Below are positions 8,065 through 16,336 of a DNA stretch of 64,000 nucleotides, piece by piece. This DNA is from Micromonospora sp. HM5-17 (GTDB lineage Bacteria > Actinomycetota > Actinomycetes > Mycobacteriales > Micromonosporaceae), in contig NZ_RJWA01000008.1 in assembly GCF_003762835.1 (NCBI RefSeq), forward strand, positions 1-64,000, in the 5' to 3' direction. The stretch's first letter is position 1, and every line of letters starts with the position of its first letter. The position numbers were made by a program, and so were the translations under genes. The notes beneath the pieces were generated by a model, which was not told the origin of the DNA, made no database searches, and saw only the letters and a list, made by a program, of their open reading frames with translations.

Positions 8065-9135
8065 GTGAGCCTCGACGTCGCGCCGCAGACCGGACTGGAC
8101 GACCTGCGCGGGCGAATCGACGCGGAGCTGGCGACGTTCATCGACCGGCAGGACCCGGAGTGGCCGGACGGCGCGCCCCGGGGCGTGCTGGCGACGCTGC
8201 GGCGGTTCGTCCTCGCCGGCGGCAAGCGGCTGCGCCCGATGTTCTGCTACTGGGGCTGGCGCGGCGCGGGCGGCCCCGACCGGCCCGAGGTCATCGTCGC
8301 GGCCGCGGCGCTGGAACTCTTTCACGCCTTCGCGCTGATCCACGACGACATCATGGACGGCAGCGACCGGCGCCGCGGCGAACCGTCGGTGCACCGGATC
8401 TTCGCCGAGCTGCACACGCGGTCGGCGTGGCGCGGTGACGCGGCCTCGTTCGGGCGCAACACCGCGCTGCTCTGCGGCGACCTCTGTGCCGCCTGGGCCG
8501 ACGAGATGTTCCACGAGTGCGGCCTGCCACCGGAGCGAATCCACCGGGGATACGCCGTCTTCGCCCGCATGCGCACCGAGGTGATCGCCGGGCAGTACCT
8601 CGACCTGGTCTCCGGGGTCGGCGACGGCTCGGTGGCGAGCGCGCTCACGGTGATCCGGATGAAGGCGGCCCGCTACACCGTGACCCGCCCGCTCCAGATC
8701 GGCGCCGGCCTGGCCGGCGGTGGGCCGGAGCTGCACGAGGCGTACGCCGCGTTCGGCGACCCGCTCGGCGACGCGTTCCAGCTCCGCGACGACGTGCTGG
8801 GCGTCTTCGGCGACCCGGCGCTCACCGGCAAGTCCACCCTGGACGACCTGCGCGAGGGCAAGCCGACCGTGATGATGGCGCTTGCCCGCAGCCGCGCCAA
8901 CCGGGCCCAGGCCGCGCGGCTGCGGGACCTCTTCGGCAACCCCGACCTCGATGCCTCCGGCGCGGCGGAGCTGCGGCGGATCATCGTCGACACCGGTGCC
9001 CTGGAGCGCATCGAGCAGATGATCCGGGTACGCGCCGACGCGGCCATCGCCGCCCTCGCCGAGGCCCCGATTCCCGCCGAGGTGTACGACGCCCTCGCCG
9101 CGCTCGCCGAGTCGGCGATCAACCGACAGTGGTGA
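8065..9135 (+). CDS. Polyprenyl (geranylgeranyl-type) diphosphate synthase
   Basis: 356 residues from the GTG at 8065. An in-frame GTG at 7993 is possible but adds 24 residues without family sequence and has a poorer ribosome binding site. The enzyme condenses isopentenyl diphosphate with an allylic diphosphate. The first aspartate-rich motif is IHDDIMDGSDRRRG; the second is QLRDDVLGVFGD, followed by TGKSTLDDLREGKPT as in this family. GGKRLRP near the start is the isopentenyl diphosphate site. Its position at the end of the ebo-like operon, with a UbiA-type enzyme at the front, suggests that it supplies the prenyl donor. Product length cannot be fixed by eye. Confidence 0.9.
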   Translation: MSLDVAPQTGLDDLRGRIDAELATFIDRQDPEWPDGAPRGVLATLRRFVLAGGKRLRPMFCYWGWRGAGGPDRPEVIVAAAALELFHAFALIHDDIMDGSDRRRGEPSVHRIFAELHTRSAWRGDAASFGRNTALLCGDLCAAWADEMFHECGLPPERIHRGYAVFARMRTEVIAGQYLDLVSGVGDGSVASALTVIRMKAARYTVTRPLQIGAGLAGGGPELHEAYAAFGDPLGDAFQLRDDVLGVFGDPALTGKSTLDDLREGKPTVMMALARSRANRAQAARLRDLFGNPDLDASGAAELRRIIVDTGALERIEQMIRVRADAAIAALAEAPIPAEVYDALAALAESAINRQW

Positions 9136-9163
9136 CCGGGTCTCCCGGCGCCCCACCGGCCGA

Positions 9164-9198
9164 CGGCGCGGCCGCGTCCGCCGGACGCCACCGCGCCG
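9164..9198. terminator. Hairpin between convergent genes
   Basis: Arms CGGCGCGG and CCGCGCCG enclose an inner perfect hairpin GCGTCC-GCC-GGACGC. It lies between the polyprenyl synthase stop and the stop of the convergent LAxTG gene, so it may end transcription in both directions. There is no U-tract, as is usual in high-GC actinomycetes. Confidence 0.5.
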
Positions 9199-9220
9199 CC
9201 GAGGCCTGCCGACCGCCGCG

Positions 9221-10498
9221 TCAGCGCCGCACCGTCCGCCGACGGGACAGGTAGAGGAGCGCCACGCCGCCGATCAGCAGTGCCCCGCCGAGGCCGAAGA
9301 AGGCGATCGTGTTCGTACCGGTGAGGGCCAGGCCGCCGCCCGAGCCGGACGCCTCGGTGGTGCCGCCCGCGGTGGTCGGTCCGGCGGGGGACGGCTCGCG
9401 GCGGGTCGGCGTCGGGGTGGCGGTTGCGCCGCCGGACCGCTCCGGGTCCGGTTCCTGCCCGTCGGATCCCTGCCCCGATCCGGGGCGCTCCTCTCCGCCG
9501 GGCTCCTGCCCGGGAGAGCCGTCGCCGGGCTGCCCGGTGGGCGGCTGGTCGCCGTCGCCCGGTTGGTCGGTGGGTGGTTCGTCGTCGCCAGGCTGTCCGG
9601 TGGGTGGCTGGTCGCCGCCGGGGTCGTCGGCCGGTGGCTCCTCGGCGCCCGGCTCGACCTGGATCCGGACGGAGTCGAGCGCGGGGATCTGGTTGGCGCG
9701 CGCCATCATCGGGATGCGGTGCGACCCGTCGCCGGCCCACGCCGAGCACTGCGCGAGCCCGGCGGGCAATCCCGGAACCTCGATGATCACGCGGTCCGGC
9801 TCGCTGCCGCCCTTCCCGTCCTCGGTGGCGACGAAGAACGCGGGCACCGGAGCCGGGTCCGCCGCCTCCGACGTGCTGGTGAGCATCCGGCAGGCGGTGT
9901 GGAAGTGCCCCCGGACCAGGCCCTCGTCGGTGAGGAAGGAGCGTTCCAGGTAGTAACCACCCTGCCCGGCCGGGAGGAACCGGTCCCGGACGAGGTTGCG
10001 GGTGCTCACGACGAGCCGGAACGGCTGCCCCGCCCGTACCCGCTCCGGGGCCTCGGTGATCAACAGCGTCGGGTTCCGCTCCGCCGCGCCCACCTCACCG
10101 AAGGCGGTGGAGACGCACCGTCCACCCTCCTGGAAGCCGGTGTGCGCCGGAAGCTTGCTGTTCGTGCAGTCGTCACCGAGCGGATCCAGACCCCCGCCGG
10201 GTGCGGCACCGCCCGGATCGCCCGGTGTCTCCTCGCCGCCGTCCGGTTCCGCGCACGTCGGCGGTGACGCGGACGGTGTGGCCGCGTTCGCGGCGGTGCC
10301 GCCGTCGCCGGTGCCGTCGGATCCGGTCGCCGTGGGGGAGGGCGACGACGGGGGATCGCAGGCGGGGGCGCGCCGCGCACTCTCCGCGCGGGAGTCGGGA
10401 GTGACACCGACCAGGGCACCGAACACCAGGAGTACGGCGGCCACGGCGAACACCCGCCGACCCACACCGAGGCTGACGGGGGCGTGACGGTGTCCCAT
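9221..10498 (-). CDS. LAxTG cell-wall-anchored surface protein
   Basis: 425 residues. A start with RR then a hydrophobic stretch (VFAVAAVLLVFGALVGV) is a signal peptide. The carboxyl end is LALTG at about residue 390, a hydrophobic segment of about 22 residues, and a YLSRRRTVRR charged tail: the sorting signal of sortase E substrates in actinomycetes (LAxTG rather than LPxTG). Residues about 120-310 form an extracellular domain I do not recognise; it begins DPLGDDCTNSKLPAHTGFQ and has several cysteines. Before the sorting signal lies a Pro/Gly/Asp-rich stalk with repeats of about 11 residues. The ATG at 10498 follows GAAAGG at good spacing; the frame is open to 10699 but without supporting sequence. 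No sortase gene is in the window. Confidence 0.82.
   Translation of the reverse strand: MGHRHAPVSLGVGRRVFAVAAVLLVFGALVGVTPDSRAESARRAPACDPPSSPSPTATGSDGTGDGGTAANAATPSASPPTCAEPDGGEETPGDPGGAAPGGGLDPLGDDCTNSKLPAHTGFQEGGRCVSTAFGEVGAAERNPTLLITEAPERVRAGQPFRLVVSTRNLVRDRFLPAGQGGYYLERSFLTDEGLVRGHFHTACRMLTSTSEAADPAPVPAFFVATEDGKGGSEPDRVIIEVPGLPAGLAQCSAWAGDGSHRIPMMARANQIPALDSVRIQVEPGAEEPPADDPGGDQPPTGQPGDDEPPTDQPGDGDQPPTGQPGDGSPGQEPGGEERPGSGQGSDGQEPDPERSGGATATPTPTRREPSPAGPTTAGGTTEASGSGGGLALTGTNTIAFFGLGGALLIGGVALLYLSRRRTVRR
9500..9660 (-). repeat. Stalk repeats in the LAxTG protein
   Basis: About three near-identical copies of a unit of roughly 11 codons (PPTGQPGDDE / PPTDQPGDGDQ / PPTGQPGDGSP) form the wall-spanning stalk. 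Such in-frame DNA repeats can change number by slippage. Boundaries are approximate. Confidence 0.6.
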
Positions 10499-10670
10499 GT
10501 GCACTCGACCTTTCGGATACTCGTACGGTCCGACCTCGGACGGCGACATCCGGCTGCCGTGCCGGGCGACCCTTTCGGCGCCGGTCGTGGGAAGGGGCAG
10601 GCAGGTGACGTCGGTGCCGCGCGAAATCGGCCCGGGGCCGGACCCACCGCGCCCCGCGGGTCGCACCCAC

Positions 10671-10699
10671 AACGTAGGAATCGGTCGGCTGCGAATCAA
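10671..10699 (-). promoter_or_regulatory. Possible promoter of the LAxTG gene
   Basis: On the minus strand TTGATT (10699-10694) and TACGTT (10676-10671) are separated by 17 bases, a fair vegetative-type match in an otherwise GC-rich gap. It would leave a 5' leader of about 165 bases before the ATG at 10498. The rest of the 363-base gap between 10498 and 10862 shows no gene. Confidence 0.33.
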
Positions 10700-10861
10700 A
10701 CCGCCGTCGCGAAACTGTGCTTCTTTTCAGCCGGAGTTAATGGAAACCTATGACATCGAGCATCATCAGGGTCGATGGCGGTGTTGGTGGCGCCGGTCGA
10801 TTCCGCAACCTGATCGACGCCCCGCCGGGGTCGGCGGCGCGCGGTGCGAGACCCCGTTGGC

Positions 10862-11773
10862 TCAGCCCAGGTAGCCCCACTCGGCCAGCGGCTTCTCCAG
10901 CACCCGCTCGACGGCCGCGAGCTGGGCGGGGCTGAGTTCGTCGCGGTAGGCGGCCATCCGGTCGGGAGCGAAACGGTAGCGGGCGAACCCCTTCTCGAAT
11001 GCGGGCGACCAGTCCAGGCCGAGGAAGTCGAGGATCCGGCCGACCTCCTGGCGCGGCGCCGCGAGCAGGTCCTCGTACCGGATGTCGAGCCACTGACCGG
11101 CCGGATGCCGCAGCCGGGCCTGCCCGAACGCGTCCATCAGCATCCGCCAGCCGAGTGCGGCGAGCACCGGGAAGGAGCCGCCGGACTCCTCCCACTCCTG
11201 CCGCAGCGGCTCCGGCAGCGGGCCGTAAAGCCAGTTGTCCGGCCCGCGCCAGCCGTCCCACCAGCCCATCTGGAGCCAGGAGTTGGCCACCGCCCGCCCG
11301 TCCCGGACCACGTGGACGACCCTCACCTCCGGGTACGCGGCGGAGAACAGCCCGGTACGCGGCCAGCCGGTCACGTGGTGCGCGAACAGCTCGCAGCCCT
11401 GCCGGGCGCGGCGTTCGTCGAAGAAGGCGCGGAGCCGGCGGGCCACAAACGGGGTCAGGTCCTCGGCGAGCAGGTCCCGGTAGGGCCGGGAGAAGCCGGC
11501 CAGGACGTGCCGGTCGAGCAGGCCGTACGCCTCCGAGGGCGCGATCCGCAGCCGCCCACGCTCCCACAGCCGGCGGCTGTGCCGCAGCGAGGTCATCCCG
11601 GCCGGCCGCGGCGCCGAGCGGCGGTAGAGCGGCCCGTTGAACCGCCCCTTGAGGTTGAGCCGGGGGAGCTTGTCGTCCAGCCCGGAGACGAACCCGACCG
11701 CCGGATGCCGGCAGATCAGCTCCTGGACCAGGGTCGAGCCGCACCGGCCGGTCCCCACCACCAGTACGAGCAT
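10862..11773 (-). CDS. Sulfotransferase family protein
   Basis: 303 residues. The start MLVLVVGTGRCGSTLVQ carries the 5'-phosphosulfate-binding loop of PAPS-dependent sulfotransferases. VVHVVRDGRAVANSWLQ is the 3'-phosphate-binding Arg/Ser segment, and LDIRYEDLLAAPRQEVGRI the usual downstream YEDL motif. The frame is open far upstream, but that part is a shadow of the next gene; the ATG at 11773 sits two bases after the upstream stop. It is the last gene of a minus-strand operon with a glycosyltransferase and a second sulfotransferase, so a sugar hydroxyl is the likely acceptor. Confidence 0.85.
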   Translation of the reverse strand: MLVLVVGTGRCGSTLVQELICRHPAVGFVSGLDDKLPRLNLKGRFNGPLYRRSAPRPAGMTSLRHSRRLWERGRLRIAPSEAYGLLDRHVLAGFSRPYRDLLAEDLTPFVARRLRAFFDERRARQGCELFAHHVTGWPRTGLFSAAYPEVRVVHVVRDGRAVANSWLQMGWWDGWRGPDNWLYGPLPEPLRQEWEESGGSFPVLAALGWRMLMDAFGQARLRHPAGQWLDIRYEDLLAAPRQEVGRILDFLGLDWSPAFEKGFARYRFAPDRMAAYRDELSPAQLAAVERVLEKPLAEWGYLG

Positions 11774-11775
11774 GG

Positions 11776-12927
11776 TCAGCCCCCCTGCCCGTGGGCATCC
11801 GGTGACGTCCGGTGGCCACCGAGCGGCGTTGCGGGGTGGTCGCGTGGACCGGTTTCGGATCCGCCGCCGGCCGGCGACGTGCCAGCGGTGGTGGCCCGCG
11901 TCGGGCGGGCGGTGAACGGTGGCGCGGGACGGCGTATCGGGTAGCCGAACCGGCGCAGCAGTGGCCAGGTCAGCGCCGTCACCACCGCGTACGCCCACCG
12001 CGGCAGCGCGGTGACCCACTCGTTGTCGGCGACGACGCTCACCACGCCGGTACGGTGCCGGGCCGGGTTGCCGGCGACCGAGTGGGTGGGCGCGAGTCGG
12101 ACCGTGTCCGGGGTCGGGAACGGCAGCTCGCCGGGGTCGACGCCGACGAACCCGGCGATCCGGGCCACCGTTCCGGCCGGGTCGGCCACGAAGTCCTCGT
12201 ACCGCACCCGAAGGTAACGCCCGGTGCCGGCCCAGAGCCGCAGCGTCGTGGCGTTCCAGACCAGCCAGAGCAGCGCCGCCTTCCAGACCGGGGGCCGGCT
12301 CATCAGCCGGTCGTCCAGGTCGCCGTCGAGCCGGCGGCGCCGCCGCCAGGAGAAGGCGGTCGCCCGCGGGTCGCGAACCAGGTGCAGGACGTACAGGTCG
12401 ACGCCGGGCAGGTCGCCGAGCAGCGCCCCGTACGGTGGGAGCTTGGAGGAGTCGACGACGACGCGGCCGGCCGGCGGTGGGTTCGGGACCCGGGCCGGTT
12501 CCGACTCCCCGGCGGCGCTCGGCCCGGAGGGCTCGGCGGGGGCCGGTACGGCGCCGACGTGCCGGGCGATCGCCGGGTAGAGCCGGGCCAGCCGGGCGTC
12601 GTCGGGATGGCCGGGCACCGAGGGCTGGCCGCGGCGGTGCCGGCGCAGCAGGACGGGGAGCCGGCGGATACGTAGCCGGCCGCCGAGCCGCGCCGCGACG
12701 CCGGCCGGATCGGACCCGGGCACGTCGCGCAGCACCGCCGTCCAGACCGGGCAGGAGCGGAGGGGCCGCCCGCAGCCGCAGGGTCGGTTCTCCACCAACC
12801 CCCGCCGCCACAGGTAGCGCACCTCGCCGGCGGCGACGAACCCGGGAAGCTGGCCGAGGATCGTGGTGACCAGGGTGCTGCCGCTGCGGCCACTCCCGGC
12901 GAGGTAGAGCACCCGGACCCGGCTCAC
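11776..12927 (-). CDS. Sulfotransferase family protein with a CGCG..CPVW cysteine motif
   Basis: 383 residues. The start VRVLYLAGSGRSGSTLVTT gives the phosphosulfate loop. It is followed by CGCGRPLRSCPVW, a cysteine cluster seen in a subgroup of bacterial sulfotransferases. LHLVRDPRATAFSWRRRRR is the 3'-phosphate site and LRVRYEDFVADPAGTV the later motif. The GTG at 12927 overlaps the stop of the glycosyltransferase (GTGA). The last 50 residues are a basic, glycine-rich tail. It is different in sequence from the four other sulfotransferases of the locus, so it probably acts at a different position or on a different sugar. Confidence 0.83.
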   Translation of the reverse strand: MSRVRVLYLAGSGRSGSTLVTTILGQLPGFVAAGEVRYLWRRGLVENRPCGCGRPLRSCPVWTAVLRDVPGSDPAGVAARLGGRLRIRRLPVLLRRHRRGQPSVPGHPDDARLARLYPAIARHVGAVPAPAEPSGPSAAGESEPARVPNPPPAGRVVVDSSKLPPYGALLGDLPGVDLYVLHLVRDPRATAFSWRRRRRLDGDLDDRLMSRPPVWKAALLWLVWNATTLRLWAGTGRYLRVRYEDFVADPAGTVARIAGFVGVDPGELPFPTPDTVRLAPTHSVAGNPARHRTGVVSVVADNEWVTALPRWAYAVVTALTWPLLRRFGYPIRRPAPPFTARPTRATTAGTSPAGGGSETGPRDHPATPLGGHRTSPDAHGQGG

Positions 12928-14207
12928 CACACCGCCTCCGCGTCCGCCCGGGCCGCCGCCGTACCGCCGGTCGATGCCGCGGCCTCGGCGTAGAGCGCGC
13001 GGATCCGCGCCAGGTGCGTCGCCGGAGCGAAGTCCCGCGCCACCTTCGCCCGGGCGGCCCGGCCCATCCGCCGGGCGCGGGCCGGGTCGGCGAGGATGCC
13101 GCGCAGCGCGGCGGCGAGCGGTGCCGGCGCGTCGGCGGGGACGATCTCGCCGTCCACGCCGGGCTCCACCAGTTCGGGGAGTCCACCGAGGTCGGTGGTG
13201 ACCACGGGGATGCCGCAGGCGAACGCCTCCAGTACCGCCATCGGCTGGTTCTCGTGCCAGCGGGACGGCACCGCCGCCACCGCCGCCGAGCGGAGCAGCG
13301 TGTGCAGGGTCGGCTTGTCCAGCCGGCCGTGGAACCGGACCCGGCCCGGCGCCCGACGGGCCGCGAGCGCCTCCAGCGCGGGCCGGGCCGGCCCGTCGCC
13401 GGCGATGTCGACCGGCACCCCGGCGGGCAGGGCGGCGGCGGCCTCGATCAGCACGTCGACCCCCTTCTCCGGCGCGAGTCGTCCGGCAAAGACCACCCCG
13501 CCGGGCCGTCCGGGGGTGGCGGCGGGGGCCGCGACGGCGTCCGAATCGACGAAGTGGTTCACCACCCGGAGCCGGTCCGGATAGACCCCGGCACGACGCA
13601 GGATGTCGGCGAGGAACCGGCTCGGGCTGACGAAGACCCGCACCGGGTCGTACGCCTGGAACGTGCGGTGCAGCCAGGACTCGACCGCGAGCACCGCGCT
13701 GCGGGAGAACGAGCCGTCCTTGCAGCGGCGCCGCATCGCCCACAGTGGACCGCCCTCCACGCAGGCCAGGCAGGGCCGGCCGCGGTCGAGGAGCTGGTAG
13801 CTGGGACAGGCCAGCTTGTAGTCGTGCAGGGTCAGCACGCAGGGGACCCCGGCGGCGCGGGCCGCGGCGAGAATCGACGGGGAGAGCTGGTGGTAGATGT
13901 TGTGCAGGTGCACCACGTCCGGCCGGAACTCGTCGATCACCCGGGCCAGGCCTCGCCGGCTCGCCGGTGACCAGATCATCCGGGCGGTCGCGGCCACCCG
14001 TGCCCCCAGACCCGGCGGGGGCGGCTCCAGGTCCACCCGGGGCGGGAAGTGCCGGGCGTACGCCAGCGACGGTTCGTTCTCCGGGTGCGCCATCCCGAAG
14101 TACGCGACGGTGTCCCCGGCGGCGCGTTGCAGCGCGGCGAGATCGAACAGGTAGCCCTCGGCACCACCGCGACGGTAGAGGAACTTGTTCACGTGGAGCA
14201 CGCGCAT
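12924..14207 (-). CDS. Glycosyltransferase family 4
   Basis: 427 residues from the ATG at 14207 (MRVLHVNKFLYRRGGAEGYL). A longer frame to 14279 adds unrelated residues. It has the GT-B fold of family 4: HLHNIYHQLSPSIL and LTLHDYKLACP in the acceptor half, VVFAGRLAPEKGVDVLIEA at the hinge, and AVPSRWHENQPMAVLEAFACGIPVV with the conserved E(x)7E nucleotide-sugar site near residue 345. A cysteine-containing insert (CLACVEGGPLWAMRRRCKDGS) lies between the halves. It is the first gene of a three-gene minus-strand operon with two sulfotransferases. It should act in the cytoplasm on a lipid-linked sugar; donor and linkage are unknown. Confidence 0.88.
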   Translation of the reverse strand: MRVLHVNKFLYRRGGAEGYLFDLAALQRAAGDTVAYFGMAHPENEPSLAYARHFPPRVDLEPPPPGLGARVAATARMIWSPASRRGLARVIDEFRPDVVHLHNIYHQLSPSILAAARAAGVPCVLTLHDYKLACPSYQLLDRGRPCLACVEGGPLWAMRRRCKDGSFSRSAVLAVESWLHRTFQAYDPVRVFVSPSRFLADILRRAGVYPDRLRVVNHFVDSDAVAAPAATPGRPGGVVFAGRLAPEKGVDVLIEAAAALPAGVPVDIAGDGPARPALEALAARRAPGRVRFHGRLDKPTLHTLLRSAAVAAVPSRWHENQPMAVLEAFACGIPVVTTDLGGLPELVEPGVDGEIVPADAPAPLAAALRGILADPARARRMGRAARAKVARDFAPATHLARIRALYAEAAASTGGTAAARADAEAVW

Positions 14208-14471
14208 CGACTCGGCCCGCTCATGTCGATGGGGTACCCCCGGATCGGTTCTGGACGGCCGGGAGCCTGTCCCGGGCACCGGTCACGGTATGCGGGGCCG
14301 GTCGGGGCGTCCAGTTCGGAGATCTTATGTACCTGAAAGGATGATCGTCGCGTGCCCTTCCGGCCCGCCGTCCTGGCCTCCGCCGGAACCCACCGACTAG
14401 CCTTGCCGTTCGGTGGGGAGGGCCGCTGACCCGGTCCGGCGGATCAGGGGGCGACCGGAGCGAGGAGGACC
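14208..14471. promoter_or_regulatory. Divergent promoter region between two arms of the polysaccharide locus
   Basis: This 264-base gap separates the minus-strand glycosyltransferase operon from the plus-strand sulfotransferase operon and must hold promoters for both. The only AT-rich patch is around 14322-14348 (ATCTTATGTACCTGAAAGG). I cannot pick -10/-35 boxes with confidence. Confidence 0.4.
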
Positions 14472-15566
14472 GTGGTACGCGAGGACGAACCCTCCGCACT
14501 GGCGTACACCGCCCGGCGGGTGGCGCGGCACCTGCGCTGGGCCCGTACCGAGGGGATTCGGCGGCTGGTCGAGGAGGACCGGCTCAACCCGGTGGAGCGG
14601 GTCGGCACGGCGCTGCGCAAGCGGCGCTGGCGGGCCCGGCACGGCGTACCGCCCGGCACGGCGGTGCCGGTCTACCTGGTCGGGCTCCAGCGCTCCGGCA
14701 CCAACATGCTGGTCCGCGGCCTCGACGCCGCGCCCGAGTTCGAGGTGCGGAACGAGAACGACCGCACCATCTTCCACCGCTTCACACTCCGCTCCGACGA
14801 GGTGCTGCGCGCCGCGATCCTGCGCAGTCGGCACGCGTACGTGCTGGTCAAGCCGCTCTGCGACAGCCACCGGGTGGACGAGCTGCTGGCCCTGCCCGGG
14901 CTCGCGCCGGGACGGGCGCTCTGGGTCTACCGGGACGTGGCCGACCGGGCCCGCTCCGAGGTCGCGAAGTTCGGCGACGCCAACCTGCGGGCGTTGCGCG
15001 CCATCGCCGACGGCACCATCGGGCGGCGCTGGCCGGGGCAGCGGCTCGACGCCGAGACCGTGGCGCTGATCCGCGGCCTGGAGCCGGAGCGGATGGACCC
15101 CTACACCGGCGCCGCCCTCTTCTGGTACGTCCGGAACAGCCTCTTCTTCTCCCTCGGCCTCGACCGCCGAGACGACGTGTTGCTCTGCCGGTACGAGTCG
15201 CTGGTCGCCGACCCGGCCGGCCAGCTGCGCCGGCTCTGCGCGTTCCTCGACTTCCGGTACGACCCGCGGCTGCACGCGCACATCGCCCCGCGCTCCGCGC
15301 CCGCCCTCGGCGTTCGCCGCGCTCCGTCCGGGGGTGTCGACCCGCTGCCGATCGACCCCCGGGTCCGGGCCCGCTGTGCCGAACTGGCCGCCCGGCTCGA
15401 CCCGGTCGCCGCCCGTCCCGTCCCGGGCGACCCCGGCACCGGGGCCGTCGCGCCGGCCGTCGCCACCCAACCCCGGCCGGAAACGGCGGCAACCACACCC
15501 GTCCCGCCGGCCGTCGGCACCGCACGCTTCCGGGGTAGCTCGTCGAGCCGGGAGGCGGTCCGGTGA
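14472..15566 (+). CDS. Sulfotransferase family protein
   Basis: 364 residues. About 70 basic residues precede VPVYLVGLQRSGTNMLVRGLD, the phosphosulfate loop with Asn in place of the second Thr. ALWVYRDVADRARSEVAKFG holds the 3'-phosphate segment and VLLCRYESLVADPAGQLRRL the YESL motif. The GTG at 14472 follows GAGGAGG. The last 70 residues are a Pro/Ala-rich tail. It overlaps the next sulfotransferase by four bases (GTGA), so the two are made together. Confidence 0.82.
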   Translation: MVREDEPSALAYTARRVARHLRWARTEGIRRLVEEDRLNPVERVGTALRKRRWRARHGVPPGTAVPVYLVGLQRSGTNMLVRGLDAAPEFEVRNENDRTIFHRFTLRSDEVLRAAILRSRHAYVLVKPLCDSHRVDELLALPGLAPGRALWVYRDVADRARSEVAKFGDANLRALRAIADGTIGRRWPGQRLDAETVALIRGLEPERMDPYTGAALFWYVRNSLFFSLGLDRRDDVLLCRYESLVADPAGQLRRLCAFLDFRYDPRLHAHIAPRSAPALGVRRAPSGGVDPLPIDPRVRARCAELAARLDPVAARPVPGDPGTGAVAPAVATQPRPETAATTPVPPAVGTARFRGSSSSREAVR

Positions 15567-16336
15567 CCGCGCCTCCCACCGGGCCGATCTTCCTGGTCGG
15601 CTGCCAGCGCTCCGGCACCACCATGCTGCGCCTGGTGCTCGACTCGCACTCCCGACTCAGCTGCGGCCCGGAGACCCGGTTCCTGCCCGACCTGCGGCGC
15701 CTCGTCGATCGGGACTGGGAGCGGCTGTCCCGGTTCGGCTTCCCGCGCGAGGACTGGCTGCGCCGGATCGCGGAGTTCTTCGGCGGGATCCACGCCGACT
15801 ATGCCGCGTCCCGCGGCAAGGTCCGGTGGGCGGACAAGACCCCCCTCTACGCGCTCTCGCTCGACTTCGTCACCGAGGTCTTCCCCGACGCGCAGATCGT
15901 GCACCTGATCCGGGACGGCCGGGACGTGGTGGTCTCGCACCGCAAACGGTTCGGCTACTGGTCGGCGGTCAAGTGCGTGGTGAAGTGGCCCCGCTACATC
16001 CACACCGCCCGGCGGTTCGGGGCCACCCTGCCGGCCGACCGCTACTACGAGCTGCGCTACGAGGAGGTGGTCGCGGACCCGGAGAAGGCGCTGCGCGGCC
16101 TCTTCGAGTTCCTCGGCGAACCGTGGGAGGACGGCGTACTCGACTACGCGACCAAGCCGCACGACGTGGCGCGGAAGTACACCACCGAGGCGGACCAGCG
16201 CCGAGCCGCAGCCCGGGTGGAGAGCGCCATCTACCCGTCCCGGGTCGGGACGTACCGGCGGGAGCTCGATCCGTTCCTGCGACTGCTGGTCTGGATCTTC
16301 TCCGGTCCGACCCTGCGGAAGCTGGGCTACCGGTGA
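15563..16336 (+). CDS. Sulfotransferase family protein
   Basis: 257 residues, the compact form. PIFLVGCQRSGTTMLRLVLD is the phosphosulfate loop, IVHLIRDGRDVVVSHRKRFG the 3'-phosphate site with Arg and Ser, and YYELRYEEVVADPEKALRGL the conserved later motif. WADKTPLYAL is a K-T-P segment typical of carbohydrate-type sulfotransferases. The start is a GTG overlapping the upstream stop, and its own stop overlaps the lipoprotein start (GTGA), so three genes form one operon. Confidence 0.87.
   Translation: MTAPPTGPIFLVGCQRSGTTMLRLVLDSHSRLSCGPETRFLPDLRRLVDRDWERLSRFGFPREDWLRRIAEFFGGIHADYAASRGKVRWADKTPLYALSLDFVTEVFPDAQIVHLIRDGRDVVVSHRKRFGYWSAVKCVVKWPRYIHTARRFGATLPADRYYELRYEEVVADPEKALRGLFEFLGEPWEDGVLDYATKPHDVARKYTTEADQRRAAARVESAIYPSRVGTYRRELDPFLRLLVWIFSGPTLRKLGYR

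Noticed and set aside
10862-13186. A single long minus-strand frame suggesting an approximately 770-residue sulfotransferase.
   Set aside because: Only the last 303 residues have sulfotransferase sequence; the rest overlaps the next sulfotransferase gene in another frame.
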